A program made the translations under genes and the position numbers. Below the pieces are notes generated by a model, which made no database searches, was not told the origin of the DNA, and saw only the letters and a program-made list of their open reading frames with translations. A DNA stretch of 64,000 bases from Mikania micrantha (lineage: Eukaryota; Streptophyta; Magnoliopsida; Asterales; Asteraceae): NCBI GenBank assembly GCA_009363875.1, contig CM018690.1, positions 16,385,692-16,449,691 of the forward strand. Direction: 5' to 3'. Shown here in pieces: positions 41,560-54,762 of this stretch (the first letter of the stretch is position 1; the number at the start of each line of letters is the position of its first letter).

Positions 41560-43024
41560 TTCAAGACAACCGAGTAAGAAACACAGAATAACCTAAACCG
41601 AACTACACACTACAGGCAAGTGTACCTGGTATATGTAGTATAGAATGGGTAAGACTAAGTATCGAATCCTAGGGATACAAAATCTAAGAATTAACCCTGA
41701 ATAAAGACAAAGCTAAGACTAAAGAAGGAAATCACTAAATAGGGAAATTGATAAATTTTAGAAAAGAGTTTGATAACGAAGAAATAAAGAAATAAAATAA
41801 CCTCGACAACTGAAACGAGTTAAGAAACTAAGAAATTAGATAAGGAGGGCACTACCTAGAATTGGAATCCTAACGGTAATTTTAACAGTTTCGATAATGA
41901 GATACGGGATATAATCGGTCCATAAAGATATGACAACTCAGGAAACACTTAGAACCATTAGATCACAAGATCCGTCTCACTAATACTAAAGAATGTTCCA
42001 AAGATTCATGTGAAAGCTCACCGGCATGTGTAACGAATTACCTAGTCAGTCTCTCCACACACAGGTCGTTTCCGGATTCTGAAGATCGTATCACGTGGCC
42101 AGTATCAACAATCTCAATACATCAAAAGTTTAAGGATGTATAGGAATCAATCAAAATATATGAATTAATACCTTGAATCGCAAGGAATCCTAAGGAATAA
42201 ATAGGAGGACCCGATTGTCATGTAATTTCCGAAAAAACCTTAAAAACCCTTATAATCCAAATTCCTTCACTTGATTAGTCTTAGGAATGGTAATCCTACT
42301 ATTTATAATCCAGTTATAGATAATATCTTGAGGTTCAATTGGCCAAAGCAAACCCTAATAGAACTAGATACGAAATCTAACCCTAAAATTGATAAAACCG
42401 GTCAAAACACGTAGTAAACAACGAAGACTCATCAATTGGACATCATCATGCATTTATAGATCATCATAACAACAATAAATAACCAAAATGAATCATATAT
42501 AATCTGATCCTAATCATAAACAATCCAAATCCCATAAAAACAAACCCGAAAACCGAATAAAATTAACCGTTAATAATCCAAATCTAGGTAATACAAGGAT
42601 TTTAGCCAAGAAACATGTTAATAACTGTAAAAATATGAAAATCATTCAGAAATATGTCCATGGATTCGAGTACAAATGAGAAATAATCAAAAAACAAGTA
42701 TAAGAACCAGAAAATGCGTTTCCGGACACATTCATATGCGTTCTGAGCCTCCCCCGAGTGTCCAATTCAGCCCCAAGCCTTCAAAATCATCAATTTTATG
42801 TTCGTTGTTTGTTTTCAGTCTTCATAGGTTGATTAATCCCGAATTTAGGGTTTCCAAATAGCTTAAAAAGCTGAAATTAGGCTAAGGTTCGCGATCTGGG
42901 CCAAATCAGTGGGTCAAAGGCCCAAAAGGAGGTCCAAAAGGCCAAAATGGCCTGGTCAACCATCCGGTCAACGCGGTCAAAGGTCCATAAGTCTGGTCAA
43001 ACAGCGCTGGGTCAAAGAGAAGGG
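41560..43024. other. Non-coding, gypsy-like leader remnant
   Basis: The inverted ACAGGCAAGTGTACC at 41612-41626 matches 1951-1965. Short GGTCAAAGG-type repeats lie at 42900-43020. No gene is supported. Confidence 0.3.
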
Positions 43025-43033
43025 GTTCGCGGG

Positions 43034-43175
43034 CAATGTTGTAGAAATCGCTAGTCGTTAGTCGGTCGGTTGGGTGGGGACTAAGGATTAATTGGCCAAC
43101 TAATCGGATAGTCGGGCCTAGTCGGCCTAAGGGGATAAGTGATTAATCGGCCTAGTCAGGGATTTTTACAACCAT
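43034..43175. mobile_element. Small MITE (142 bp), Mutator-like by TSD
   Basis: The ends CAATGTTGTAGAAATC and, inverted, ATGGTTGTAAAAATC are alike. GTTCGCGGG occurs on both sides (43025-43033 and 43176-43184), a 9-bp duplication. The interior repeats CTAGTCGG-like words. GTTCGCG is also found nearby at 42890, which weakens the case slightly. Confidence 0.6.
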
Positions 43176-44290
43176 GTTCGCGGGTCAAATTGGCGATCTG
43201 GGTCGGGTAAAAGGGTCAGGCGCTGATCTTGGACTGATCCATGGGTTTTTAGGGCTATGTGGCGCATCTAGAGGTTGCCACGTGTCCCAAAGCCTTCCAA
43301 CTTTGCAGAATTACATTTTCACCCACTATAACTTCTAAAATACATTTTTAAGCACAAAAACTTCCTTAAATATCATTTTTAACCCTTGAAACTTTCTTAA
43401 AAGCTACAAAAAGTCCCCAAAACTTCCAAAAATCATATTTTTAGCTTCCAAACTTTGTCAAAATTTATTCCAAGCTTCGATTTCTTTGTCTATACGAACG
43501 TTGATTTTGCAAAACCAACGAAAGTAACAATAAAAAAATAAGTAAAAATAATTAAAATCTAATAAAAAATAATTAAAAATATATTAAAATAAGATAAAAT
43601 AATGTAAAATAAATACTAAAATGATGGGTAAATAAAGACATATCACATTCGCACTGCATGGATGCAGAGAATATATTCTCCTTCGGTTATGCTGGTGTGA
43701 GGGGCGGATCCCTAGGGTCCACTGGTAGGAGGAGCGGAGACCCTAGGGTCTGCTTGTGGTAGTCTTAGGCTCTATCCTCCGTTAACCGATCATTTAAGGG
43801 CTGTTAAACTAACATGGGTCCGCCCGTGGTAGTGTCGGATCCATTAGTGGGACAATGGGCTCCACTAGTGGTAATGGCGGACTCAACATGCTGATACAAA
43901 TCCGCTAGTGGTAATGGGGGAACACCCATAAACCATTTATAACCTTTGACCAACCTAGTTTCCATTTTATTTGAGAATTGTACACTATTTTGACAAAAAA
44001 TTCTATCTTGATCTTGATTAAATTACATTTTAAGATTATTCCCAAAAGCTTTGTTTATGCTTGAAAGGGCATAATGGTCATGAGACTTTAACTTTGCCAG
44101 CATTGTTTAACTTGCATGCATCCATCTTGTCACTTAGACTATGTTTACTGCCCACCCCACTGAAATCTCATCCCACTGAAATTTTCTGCCATGTCATCAT
44201 CACCTTACTGAAAACTTTAAAACCCCATAATGGTCATTCTACTAAATAACATTCCCCACTGTGCCACATAGTCACCAATATATAATTTTA
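43176..44290. other. Non-coding with short CCACTAGTGGTAATGG repeats
   Basis: At 43680-43930 words such as 'ctagtggtaatggcgga' and 'ccctagggtc' recur irregularly. The segment at 44140-44180 (ACTGCCCACCCCACTG) could be the terminus of the Harbinger element to its right. No gene is seen. Confidence 0.35.
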
Positions 44291-44504
44291 TTTATTATTT
44301 TTATGTTTAGTTAAAAATTAAATAAAAAATATTACATTAATTAAAACAATTCAATATTTTACAAAACTAACATTAAAACAAATGAAAAACAATACGATAT
44401 AAAAAAAGATAAATAGTAATCATGAATGCTGCGAACTACAATGTCGGTGCGAACCCTATGGATATGCTCGACCAAATTCAACTAACCTTATTTTTTTTGG
44501 ATGT

Positions 44505-44900
44505 CACGATCAAGCCATATTTTTTATAATGTGAAATCTTTGTTTAAGGACACCGAAAGCCCACTCTATATCCTTCCTTGCTCCCTCTTGAGCAATTTGA
44601 AACCTCCTATGTTTAATGTTCATTGGACAAGTTATTGTTTGTATAAACACTGGTCATGAGTAAAGCCCATTAGCAAGATAGTAGCTGTGCATGTACTCGT
44701 TATCGTTACAAAATAAAGATGATTCTGGAAACACTCAGTTTACAAGATCATTAAGTAACGACGACGAGTTTAGAACATTTAAGTCGTTATTTGCATCAGG
44801 CATGCCAAAATATGCGTGCCAAATCTATAAATCTTGAGATACAACAGCTTCAAGAATAATTGAAGGGCATTGGTGATCACCTCTCATGAATTGCCCTCTT
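44505..44900 (-). pseudogene. PIF/Harbinger transposase fragment, decayed
   Basis: The minus strand reads RGQFMRGDHQCPSIILEAVV, a stop within SQDL.IWHAYFGM, PDANNDLNVLNSSSLLNDL, then YMHSYYLANGLYS and GARKDIEWAFGVLKQRF. These are the successive conserved blocks of the Harbinger nuclease domain, and several stops lie between them. The N-terminal part is missing. The Tekay element starts about 465 bp to the right, and acidic-repeat DNA continues beyond it at 54780-54930. Confidence 0.88.
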
Positions 44901-45365
44901 CATGCAACATGGAAATTTTCTTAATTATAAAGCATAGAATCTATGCTAACAAGCATATGGAGAAACCCATGAAAATTTTCATGGTATTCATACAAATTCG
45001 TAACATTGTTATTATTAGGCTTGTGTAAATAATTTTGACCGTATAATAGACGAATATCCTTACAGAGATTATAGAGGCATTATCTGGCAGTACAGTCTGA
45101 CATATACAAAAATTCATCTTCCGTATACTAAATGTCGCATAGACGATGAACACTTATGTAATTGTGTAAATCCCCGCCTGCCTCGAGCATCCCATCTCAG
45201 TTGAGAATACGTATCCGTTCTTTCGGAGTCGTTGACAATTAGCTCAAATAAGGGTTAATGAATCCGAAAACGCCTCCTAAACGCTTTATCCTTATATAAT
45301 GGGCCATTCCCAAAATAATGGCTCATCAAAAGCTCAAGACCTGCCTCTCTATCTTGATTAATTCG

Positions 45366-47595
45366 TGTGAGGCCCCGAAACCGGGCACCTCACAGAGGTT
45401 GGTTTTCATCATAACACATAGCTCTTAAACTAAAAACTTTCATAATCATGCAGCGGAAATGTAAACATAGTTTGATAAACAGAAATCAATAAAGTGTCTG
45501 TATCAAAAACATATCGGATTGCCAAAGCCAATGGATCGTCTGACTTGATGCCCGAGCTCCATGCATTCTCGAATCTTACCTTCAACCTGACATACATGCT
45601 AAATCAAGTCAGCTTACGCTGGTGAGTTCTAGTTTTCATAAAACAGCATTAAACATACATAACATAAACATCATTTCATACACATAGTCCATAACCTTAG
45701 CACATAACATCAATACCATCATCGTCATCATACGTTCCACTGTCACCATATGAACAGTGGGCTTATGCCGGCACAAGGCTCCATGTTTATAGTCCGATCG
45801 ACTCTTACCATGTTTATAGCCCGATCGGCTCTTACCATGTTTATAGCCCGATCGGCTCCGTGTTTATAGCCCGGTCGGCTCCATGTTTATAGTCCGATCG
45901 ACTCTCATGTTTATAGTCCGGTCGACTCCATGTTTATAGCCCGATCGGCTGTTCATATCCTGATATAGTCAGGTCATCATTCATACTTACCCAGTACAAG
46001 TACCAGAGTATCATCATTCTCACGTATCCTATAGCACGTATAGGGACCTCATTCATGCATCATACATGATACACTAGCATCATATCATCGTTCATCATAA
46101 TCACCATACATTCCATGTTAGCATTAGAACATCATTCATAGTGTTAACCATGGCACCCTAGGCATGTCATACTAATATCATTTCATCATACAATCATAAC
46201 ATACTAGTATCATTATCATATCATAACATCACGTCGTCATGCCTACATATCATACTTCCATCCTAGCAATCTAGGACCTTGTCATACTTCTATAACCATT
46301 CTCATAGTTATATTCACGAAGCATGTTATCATAAGTCATCATCATACCATGTGCTAGCATCATTATCATGTCATGTCATTTATTATCCTAACTCATTTAT
46401 CATGCATTCATCATACTTAGCATACCTTCATGCATGCATTATTCTAACACATAAACTTGCATACATAGTCAGGGCATATCATAATCCATTCATCATCATC
46501 ATGAGCACATAACATTATAGACATAACAACAAGCATGTATGTCAGCCCAAAACATTAAACATAAAAGAGGGCGTCTAGAACTCACCTGACAGTAGACTCT
46601 TGTTAACCTTAGCCGAACTCCTTAGCTAGGGCCTTAAGGACCTATATCAGTTACATCATATCGTCACATACCATCACATCACATACTTAGACTTAGAAAT
46701 TATTCTAAGTCCTCATAGCCTACTAGTCTCCCTTTTTGAATCCAAGTTCTCGAAACTTAGCTAAGTGTTCGAAACCCTTGAAATTCGTTAAGTTCTCATG
46801 TACACGAATTGCCATGTACTCGAAACATCCCTTGTTCACGAAATGCCCTGTACACGAAATTCCATGTACACGAAATAGCCATTGTACTCGAAATACCCCT
46901 GTACACGAAATTCCATGTACACGAAATAGCCATTGTATTCGAAATACCCATGTACTTGAAATACTCATGTACACGAAATTCTAAGTATGATTTCGAGTAC
47001 TCTTAGTGCATAGCTTCGTGTACTCATCATTTTGTCATTAAACATCTCAGAAATTCATCTAAGACCTTGGGGAGCTAGTTCTAGGTTCCTTATGTTGTTA
47101 CCAACGTATTGGAACCTCAAAGTTATGAACTTTATGCATAAAGGTGTGAGCTTTATGCATAAGTTCACCCTTTGTTTAACCATCCTAACTTTTGTATAAA
47201 AATCCAGCTTTCTATACATGAATCACTTACTTGAAGGTAGCTGATCCTCCTGGTAGAATCCCGTGCGTTTCCTACTTCGTTTGGTCGATCAAAGTTTGAT
47301 TCTTGAAATTCTTGGACTTAAACTTCGTGTACTCGAGAGGGACTGTGCTTCCAACCAAAGGTTGTCACATTTCCCAAGGCACGACTATTTATAGACAAGG
47401 TGCCCGTACTCGAACACCTGAGTACACGAAATAGGGAGTACTCGAAATATGGTGTACTCGAAATCTCCATATTTCGAGTACACGATTTCTAAGCCCCATC
47501 TTAGTTATTTTCGTCTATTTTCCCACAAGTTACCTATCCGTTACACGTACGTAGAATTCAAATAACTTGTATCTTAGAAAATTTGGGATGTTACA
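45366..47595 (-). repeat. 3' LTR of the Tekay-like element
   Basis: On the plus strand from TGTGAGGCCCCGAAACCGGG to TTTGGGATGTTACA. It contains an array of TTTATAGCCCGATCGGCTC units (about 45781-45952), and GTACACGAAAT/GTACTCGAAAT words are common at 46790-46985 and 47400-47480. Confidence 0.93.
45781..45952. repeat. CCGATCGGCT tandem units in the LTR
   Basis: Seven units of about 20-27 bp built on CATGTTTATAGCCCGATCGG. The same array is in the other LTR (52948-53117) and, inverted and diverged, in the relative at about 56515-56705. The unit holds the short palindrome CCGATCGG. Confidence 0.9.
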
Positions 47596-47611
47596 AGTCT
47601 CCCCTCCTTAC
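47596..47611 (-). promoter_or_regulatory. Polypurine tract of the Tekay-like element
   Basis: The minus strand reads TAAGGAGGGGAGACT just inside the 3' LTR. Confidence 0.75.
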
Positions 47612-47639
47612 AATAGGTTTCGTCCCGAAACCTGCCTTG

Positions 47640-50600
47640 TTACACATCGAACAAATGAGGATACAACTCCCTCATCTCGTCTTCCAATTCCCACGTCGTG
47701 TCTGAACCTTTCCGATGCTTCCACTGAACCCTTACTTGACGAACCGTTTTATTCCTTAACTGCTTTTCCTTCGTATCCACAATGGCGACTGGTTCTTCAA
47801 TGTAGTTCAGTCGATTATCTACCTCAATGTCATCTAAAGGAACATGCGCCTGCTCGTCTGCCAAGCACTTCCTAAGATGCGACACGTGAAAGGTAGGATG
47901 AATCCCGTTCAGCTCCTCTGGTAGGTCTAGTCGATACGCGACCTTCCCTACCCTTGCCTTTATCGAAAATGGTCCAATGTACCTCGGACTCAACTTGCCT
48001 CGCTTTCTGAATCGAATGATTCCTTTCCATGGTGATACTTTCAGCAACACTCGATCGCCAACATCAAACTCGATCGGTCTCCGGCGCTTGTCAGCGTAGG
48101 ACTTTTGGCGATCTTGTGCAGCTTTCATACGTGCTTTTATCACCCGTAGTTTTTCTGCCATATCAATCACAGCAGCCTTGTTTCCCATTTCTTTCTGTCC
48201 AACTTCACCCCAGCATACCGGGGTTCTACATCGTCGTCCGTACAACGCCTCATATGGGGGCATTCCGATACTAGAGTGATAGCTGTTGTTATATGAAAAC
48301 TCCACCAAGGGCAAGTGGTCATCCCAGCTTCCTCCAAAATCGATAATGCACGCCCTAAGCATATCCTCCAACGTTTGGATAGTCCTTTCTGACTGTCCAT
48401 CAGTCTGAGGGTGATAGGCGGTACTGATATTTAACCTCGTTCCCATAGCATCATGAAACTGCTTCCAGAATCTGGAAGTAAACCTCGTATCTCGATCTGA
48501 CACAATGGAGACAGGAACTCCATGTCTGGCCACAATCTCCTTTACGAACAACTCAGACAACCTTTCGGACATATACGTTTCCCTGATAGGAAGAAAGTGT
48601 GCACTCTTCGTCAGTCGGTCCACAATCACCCATATGGTATCATGCCGTTTAGCTGTCTTTGGTAGCTTGGTGATGAAATCCATGGTGACGTGTTCCCATT
48701 TCCATTCTGGTACCTCTAGAGGTTGCACATATCCGTAGGGTTTCTGATGTTCAGCCTTCACTTGCGCACAAGTAAGACACCTGTTCACATACTGCATCAC
48801 ATTAAACTTCATGCCCGGCCACCAATAATCCTGTCGAAGATCTTGATACATCTTCGTCGCACCAGGGTGTACCGAGTATCGTGACTTGTGGGCTTCATCT
48901 AAAATCCTCGCTCGAATGTCCCCATTTCTGGGCACCCACATTCGACCGAATCGTAGCTTTATCCCATGGTCATTGTCTTCCAAGTTCTTGACTTGTCCGA
49001 AGACACGTTCAAAACCCACATTCTCTTCTTTCAATCCCTCCTGTTGCGCCTGTTTGAGCTCGTTCAGAAAGTCTGGCGTTATCACCAAACTATACGATTT
49101 TACTCGTATGGCAGGATGATCAGTCTTGCGACTCAGAGCATCTGCCACCACATTGGCCTTTCCCGGGTGATATAGAATATCACAGTCATAATCCTTTAAC
49201 AGCTCAAGCCATCGTCTCTGCCTCATATTCAAATCCTTTTGCTCGAAGAAATACTTCAAGCTCTTGTGGTCGGTATAGATGGTACTCCTTACTCCATACA
49301 AATAGTGCCTCCATATTTTCAATGCAAACACCACTGCAGCGAGTTCAAGATCGTGGGTCGGGTAGTTAGCCTCATGAATCTTTAGCTGGCGCGAAGCATA
49401 AGCTATCACCTTTCCCCTTTGCATTAGTACACATCCCAACCCTTGTCGTGACGCATCGGCATACACAACAAGATCATCATTCCCATCCGGCAGTGCTAGA
49501 ACAGGAGCTTGGGTAAGTTTCTCCTTCAGCACTGAAAACGCTTGTTCTTGGTTTGGACCCCATTCGTACTTTACGTCTTTCTTCGTGAGCTTCGTCAGTG
49601 GCGTCGCTATCTTGGAGAAGTCCTGAATAAATCTCCGATAGTAACCGGCCAAACCAAGAAAACTGCGTACTTCTGTCGGTGACTTTGGAGGACTCCATTT
49701 CATAATCGTTTCAACTTTAGCTGGATCTACCATAATGCCTTCTGGGTTCACCACGTGACCCAGAAACTGTACCTCTCGTAGCCAGAAAGCGCATTTGGAG
49801 AACTTAGCATAAAGTTTCTCTTTCCTCAGGATTTCCAATACCTCACGTACGTGGCAAGCATGGTCTCCCTCGTTCTTTGAATAAATCAAGATATCGTCAA
49901 TAAACACTATCACCGATCGGTCCAACATCGGTCGACATACCCTGTTCATCAAATCCATAAATGCTGCAGGAGCATTCGTCAATCCAAACGACATAACGAG
50001 AAACTCGTAATGCCCATAACGCGTACGGAAAGCAGTCTTTGGAATATCCTGCTCTCGAACTTTCAACTGATGGTAACCGGATCGGAGATCTATCTTCGAG
50101 AACCAGCTTGCACCTTGCAATTGATCGAACAAGTCATCAATTCTAGGTAGAGGATACCTGTTCTTTACGGTCAACTTATTCAGTTCCCTGTAGTCAATAC
50201 ACATACGCATACTTCCATCCTTCTTCTTAACGAACAGCACCGGTGCTCCCCACGGAGAGACACTCGGTCGTATAAAACCTTTATCAAGGAGTTCTTGTAG
50301 CTGGGTCATCATCTCCTTCATCTCTGTTGGAGCTAAACGGTAAGGTGCTTTGGCAACGGGTTGTGCCCCCGGCACTAAGTCGATCTGGAACTCAATTTCC
50401 CGTTCGGGTGGTAATCCAGGCAATTCCTCAGGGAATACATCGGGGAAGTTACACACCACGGGAACATCATCAATCGTCCTCGTATCCGCACGTTCCTCAA
50501 TCGCGTAGGCCAAGTAGGCTACACACCCTCGCCGCATCATAACATCAGCCTTGATCATCGAAATGATCTTTGGAGCATACATCGCTTTATCACCATAAAC

Positions 50601-52199
50601 CGTCACGGAGCTCCCATCCATCGCACGTAAACATATCATCTTTCGTCGACATACAATATTAGCCTCATATTTGGCTAACCAGTCCATACCCAAAACCACA
50701 TCGAATCCTCCTAAGGTAATAAGAAACAATCGGACAGGGAACCTATGACCTTCTATCTCAACATAACAGTCATCAATAGCCTCAGTCACCCTGGTCATCT
50801 TACCAATAGCCGTCTCTACATCAAATACCCGATCTATTTTCTTAACCTTCCCAGATAACCCATCACAGAAAGTAGAAGACACAAAACTCATACTGGCACC
50901 AGAATCAAACAATACAGAAGCAGGAATATTGTTGATAGAAAAGGTACCTGTGACCACGTCCGGGTCCACAATCGCATCATCCTTCGTCATCGTAAAGGCT
51001 CGTGCTTTAGCCTTCTGCTTCTCCTTTCCTTTCTCCTCTTTCTTGCCCGAGCCCGAAGCATCGGCCCGTGGTTGCCTGCAATCCTTGGACAGATGTCCAA
51101 CCCCGTTACAGTTATAGCATCGAATCGTACCGGGACAGTTGGCTGAAAAGTGCCCCACCTTTCCACATCTGAAACATAAGTTTGTGCCCACACGGCACGG
51201 CCCAGAATGGCTCTTGCCACACTTGCCGCATAGACCTTTTTCCTCTCGCTTGATCTTCTTTCCAGAAGACTTTCGTTGGTCTGTTCGACCCCTCTTAGTC
51301 CCGGAGGACTCTTTCTCCTTTGCTTCTTCTTTGGCTGGCTCAGCTGACATAACGTCATCCCAAACTATGCCACTGAGCTCCACAGTGGAGTCATAAGTCT
51401 TGGGAGCATTCGCCTTCACATGTATCCGAACCTTCGGAGGCAAACCCTCCATGTACAACTTCACCCTACGTTCCTCGGTAGAAACCAAGTGAGGAACAAG
51501 TCTTGCCATCTCATTGAATCGTGAGGTGTACTGCCTGTGGTTCAGACTTCCCGCCTTCAGCACCAGAAACTCCCTTTCAACCTTATCCAACTCATTCTTG
51601 GGACAGAACTGCTTAGTGACCAGTTCCTTTAGATCATCCCAAGTCATCTTTTCCATATCCTCAGTAGTCTTGGATTGCTTGACGGTATTCCACCAGTGAA
51701 GTGCCTCCTCAACGAAAGAGTGAGCCGCAAACTTGACAGCTTGGTCAACTCGGCACTCGCTGATGGAGATAACAGCCTCCATCGCAGAAATCTAGTGGCA
51801 GGTGGCCACTGCGTCCTTCTTCCCGTCAAAGGTTGGTGGGTTGCATCCTTTGAAGGACTTGTAGTCACAGCCCTTCAGTTTCCCAGTCATAGAGTCGCCG
51901 CTCTTCGTCTCGATGATCACCACCTCATCTTCTTTGGTGCTTTCTTTAGTTCCTTCAGACTTGTCTTTTAGAGCATCCTTCAGTGCCTTAGCAATCATTG
52001 CTGGCATCTTTTCATCCATGATCTTGCAGACCTCATCAGAAATAGCCTTCACCACGATAGGCTCTAGAGTGAACTCGTCTTCATTCTCAGGTTGCTCGTT
52101 GTGCTCGTGGTCGTCTTCGTTGACGGGTTCTTCCGCCTCGACATGTGGTTCTTCAGCTACCTGTGGTTTCTTTCGCGGTCTACCCTTTTGTCCGGCCAT
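47640..52199 (-). pseudogene. gag-pol: Tekay-like gag-pol polyprotein, one in-frame stop
   Basis: One frame from ATG at 52199 (MAGQKGRPRKKPQVAEEP) to the stop at 47640, about 1,519 codons, interrupted only by TAG at 51794-51792 in gag; the next ATG is at 51782. In residues counted from 51782: CCHC knuckles at about 184-235 (CFRCGKVGHFSANC, CYNCNGVGHLSKDC), protease DSGAS near 292, RT FIDDILIYS near 626, RNase H VYADASRQGLG near 775. Integrase has its HHCC zinc region near 980-1020, then VSDRDTRF and HPQTDGQSERT. A chromodomain-like C-terminus (VQWKHRKGSDTTWELEDE) ends at LYPHLFDV. All catalytic motifs look intact. The stop separates the first 135 residues of gag from the rest, so this copy is probably defective unless the stop is read through. 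Confidence 0.93.
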
Positions 52200-52203
52200 C
52201 TTA

Positions 52204-52532
52204 ACTTTCTACATAATGCAACAATTGATGAGTCAGCATAGGAATCAGTTTAGCACGGAATAAGTTTTGTAAATCGTTAACGACGTTGATCAAGTGTTAT
52301 TAACCATTTACCCAACTCATAGGTTCTAAACGTTTCCCATCCCATCTCTTCAATGTGCATGACACTAACTACTTTCATAACATTACATCTAACCCTTAAC
52401 TCATACATAAACATTCAACTCGTGGCATCCGTCATCCGTGGTTGGCAATCCGCATCCATTAATCCCATTCTCAGTTTAAGTCTTGGCATTTGGGATGCCA
52501 AGATCTCTCAAACTATGGCTCTGATACCAACT
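52204..52532 (-). other. Leader and primer-binding site of the Tekay-like element
   Basis: The minus strand just inside the 5' LTR reads TTGGTATCAGAGCCATAG (52513-52530), close to the initiator tRNA-Met complement. About 300 bp of untranslated leader follow before gag. The orientation matches the gag-pol gene. Confidence 0.85.
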
Positions 52533-54762
52533 TGTGAGGCCCCGAAACCGGGCACCTCACAGAGGTTGGTTTTCATCATAACACATAGCTCTTAAACTAA
52601 AAACTTTCAAAATCATGCAGCGGAAATGTAAACATAGTTTGATAAACAGAAATCAATAAAGTGTCTGTATCAAAAACATATCGGATTGCCAAAGCCAATG
52701 GATCGTCTGACTTGATGCCCGAGCTCCATGCATTCTCGAATCTTACCTTCAACCTGACATACATGCTAAATCAAGTCAGCTTACGCTGGTGAGTTCTAGT
52801 TTTCATAAAACAGCATTAAACATACATAACATAAACATCATTTCATACACATAGTCCATAACCTTAGCACATAACATCAATACCATCATCGTCATCATAC
52901 GTTCCACTGTCACCATATGAACAGTGGGCTTATGCCGGCACAAGGCTCCATGTTTATAGTCCGATCGACTCTTACCATGTTTATAGCCCGATCGGCTCTT
53001 ACCATGTTTATAGCCCGATCGGCTCCGTGTTTATAGCCCGGTCGGCTCCATGTTTATAGTCCGATCGACTCTCATGTTTATAGTCCGGTCGACTCCATGT
53101 TTATAGCCCGATCGGCTGTTCATATCCTGATATAGTCAGGTCATCATTCATACTTACCCAGTACAAGTACCGGAGTATCATCATTCTCACGTATCCTATA
53201 GAACGTATAGGGACCTCATTCATGCATCATACATGATACACTAGCATCATATCATCGTTCATCATAATCACCATACATTCCATGTTAGCATTAGAACATC
53301 ATTCATAGTGTTAACCATGGCACCCTAGGCATGTCATACTAATATCATTTCATCATACAATCATAACATACTAGTATCATTATCATATCATAACATCACG
53401 TCGTCATGCCTACATATCATACTTCCATCCTAGCAATCTAGGACCTTGTCATACTTCTATAACCATTCTCATAGTTATATTCACGAAGCATGTTATCATA
53501 AGTCATCATCATACCATGTGCTAGCATCATTATCATGTCATGTCATTTATTATCCTAACTCATTTATCATGCATTCATCATACTTAGCATACCTTCATGC
53601 ATGCATTATTCTAACACATAAACTTGCATACATAGTCAGGGCATATCATAATCCATTCATCATCATCATGAGCACATAACATTATAGACATAACAACAAG
53701 CATGTATGTCAGCCCAAAACATTAAACATAAAAGAGGGCGTCTAGAACTCACCTGACAGTAGACTCTTGTTAACCTTAGCCGAACTCCTTAGCTAGGGCC
53801 TTAAGGACCTATATCAGTTACATCATATCGTCACATACCATCACATCACATACTTAGACTTAGAAATTATTCTAAGTCCTCATAGCCTACTAGTCTCCCT
53901 TTTTGAATCCAAGTTCTCGAAACTTAGCTAAGTGTTCGAAACCCTTGAAATTCGTTAAGTTCTCATGTACACGAATTGCCATGTACTCGAAACATCCCTT
54001 GTTCACGAAATGCCCTGTACACAAAATTCCATGTACACGAAATAGCCATTGTACTCGAAATACCCCTGTACACGAAATTCCATGTACACGAAATAGCCAT
54101 TGTATTCGAAATACCCATGTACTCGAAATACTCATGTACACGAAATTCTAAGTATGATTTCGAGTACTCTTAGTGCATAGCTTCGTGTACTCATCATTTT
54201 GTCATTAAACATCTCAGAAATTCATCTAAGACCTTGGGGAGCTAGTTCTAGGTTCCTTATGTTGTTACCAACGTATTGGAACCTCAAAGTTATGAACTTT
54301 ATGCATAAAGGTGTGAGCTTTATGCATAAGTTCACCATTTGTTTAACCATCCTAACTTTTGTATAAAAAATCAGCTTTCTATACATGAATCACTTACTTG
54401 AAGGTAGCTGATCCTCCTGGTAGAATCCCGTGCGTTTCCTACTTCGTTTGGTCGATCAAAGTTTGATTCTTGAAATTCTTGGACTTAAACTTCGTGTACT
54501 CGAGAGGGACTGTGCTTCCAACCAAAGGTTGTCACATTTCCCAAGGCACGACTATTTATAGACAAGGTGCCCGTACTCGAACACCTGAGTACACGAAATA
54601 GGGAGTACTCGAAATATGGTGTACTCGAAATCTCCATATTTCAAGTACACGATTTCTAAGCCCCATCTTAGTTATTTTCGTCTATTTTCCCACAAGTTAC
54701 CTATCCGTTACACGTACGTAGAATTCAAATAACTTGTATCTTAGAAAATTTGGGATGTTACA
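52533..54762 (-). repeat. 5' LTR of the Tekay-like element
   Basis: Same length (2,230 bp) and sequence as 45366-47595 apart from scattered single changes, for example near 52609, 53172 and 54019. It should hold the element's promoter. Confidence 0.93.
54552..54561 (-). promoter_or_regulatory. TATA box in the Tekay 5' LTR
   Basis: CTATAAATAG on the minus strand, followed by GTCGTGCCTTGGGAAATGTG. The same context occurs in the 3' LTR (47385-47394) and in the relative at 55153-55162. Confidence 0.7.

Larger units (their letters stand above)
45366..54762 (-). mobile_element. Ty3/gypsy Tekay-like chromovirus, nearly intact
   Basis: 9.4 kb with 2,230-bp LTRs at both ends, tRNA-Met-type primer site and polypurine tract. 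Gag-pol order is gag, protease, RT, RNase H, integrase and a C-terminal chromodomain-like segment, which places it among Del/Tekay chromoviruses. The flanks are ATTCG (45361-45365) and ATTTG (54763-54767), a 5-bp duplication with one change. I noticed about eight to nine differences between the two LTRs, so the insertion is recent but older than the copia element. One in-frame stop in gag is the only coding defect I found. Confidence 0.93.

Noticed and set aside
46279..47006. Short frames within Tekay LTRs (also 53446-54173)
   Set aside because: They read repeated LTR words (TACACGAAAT) in several frames and duplicate exactly because the LTRs do.
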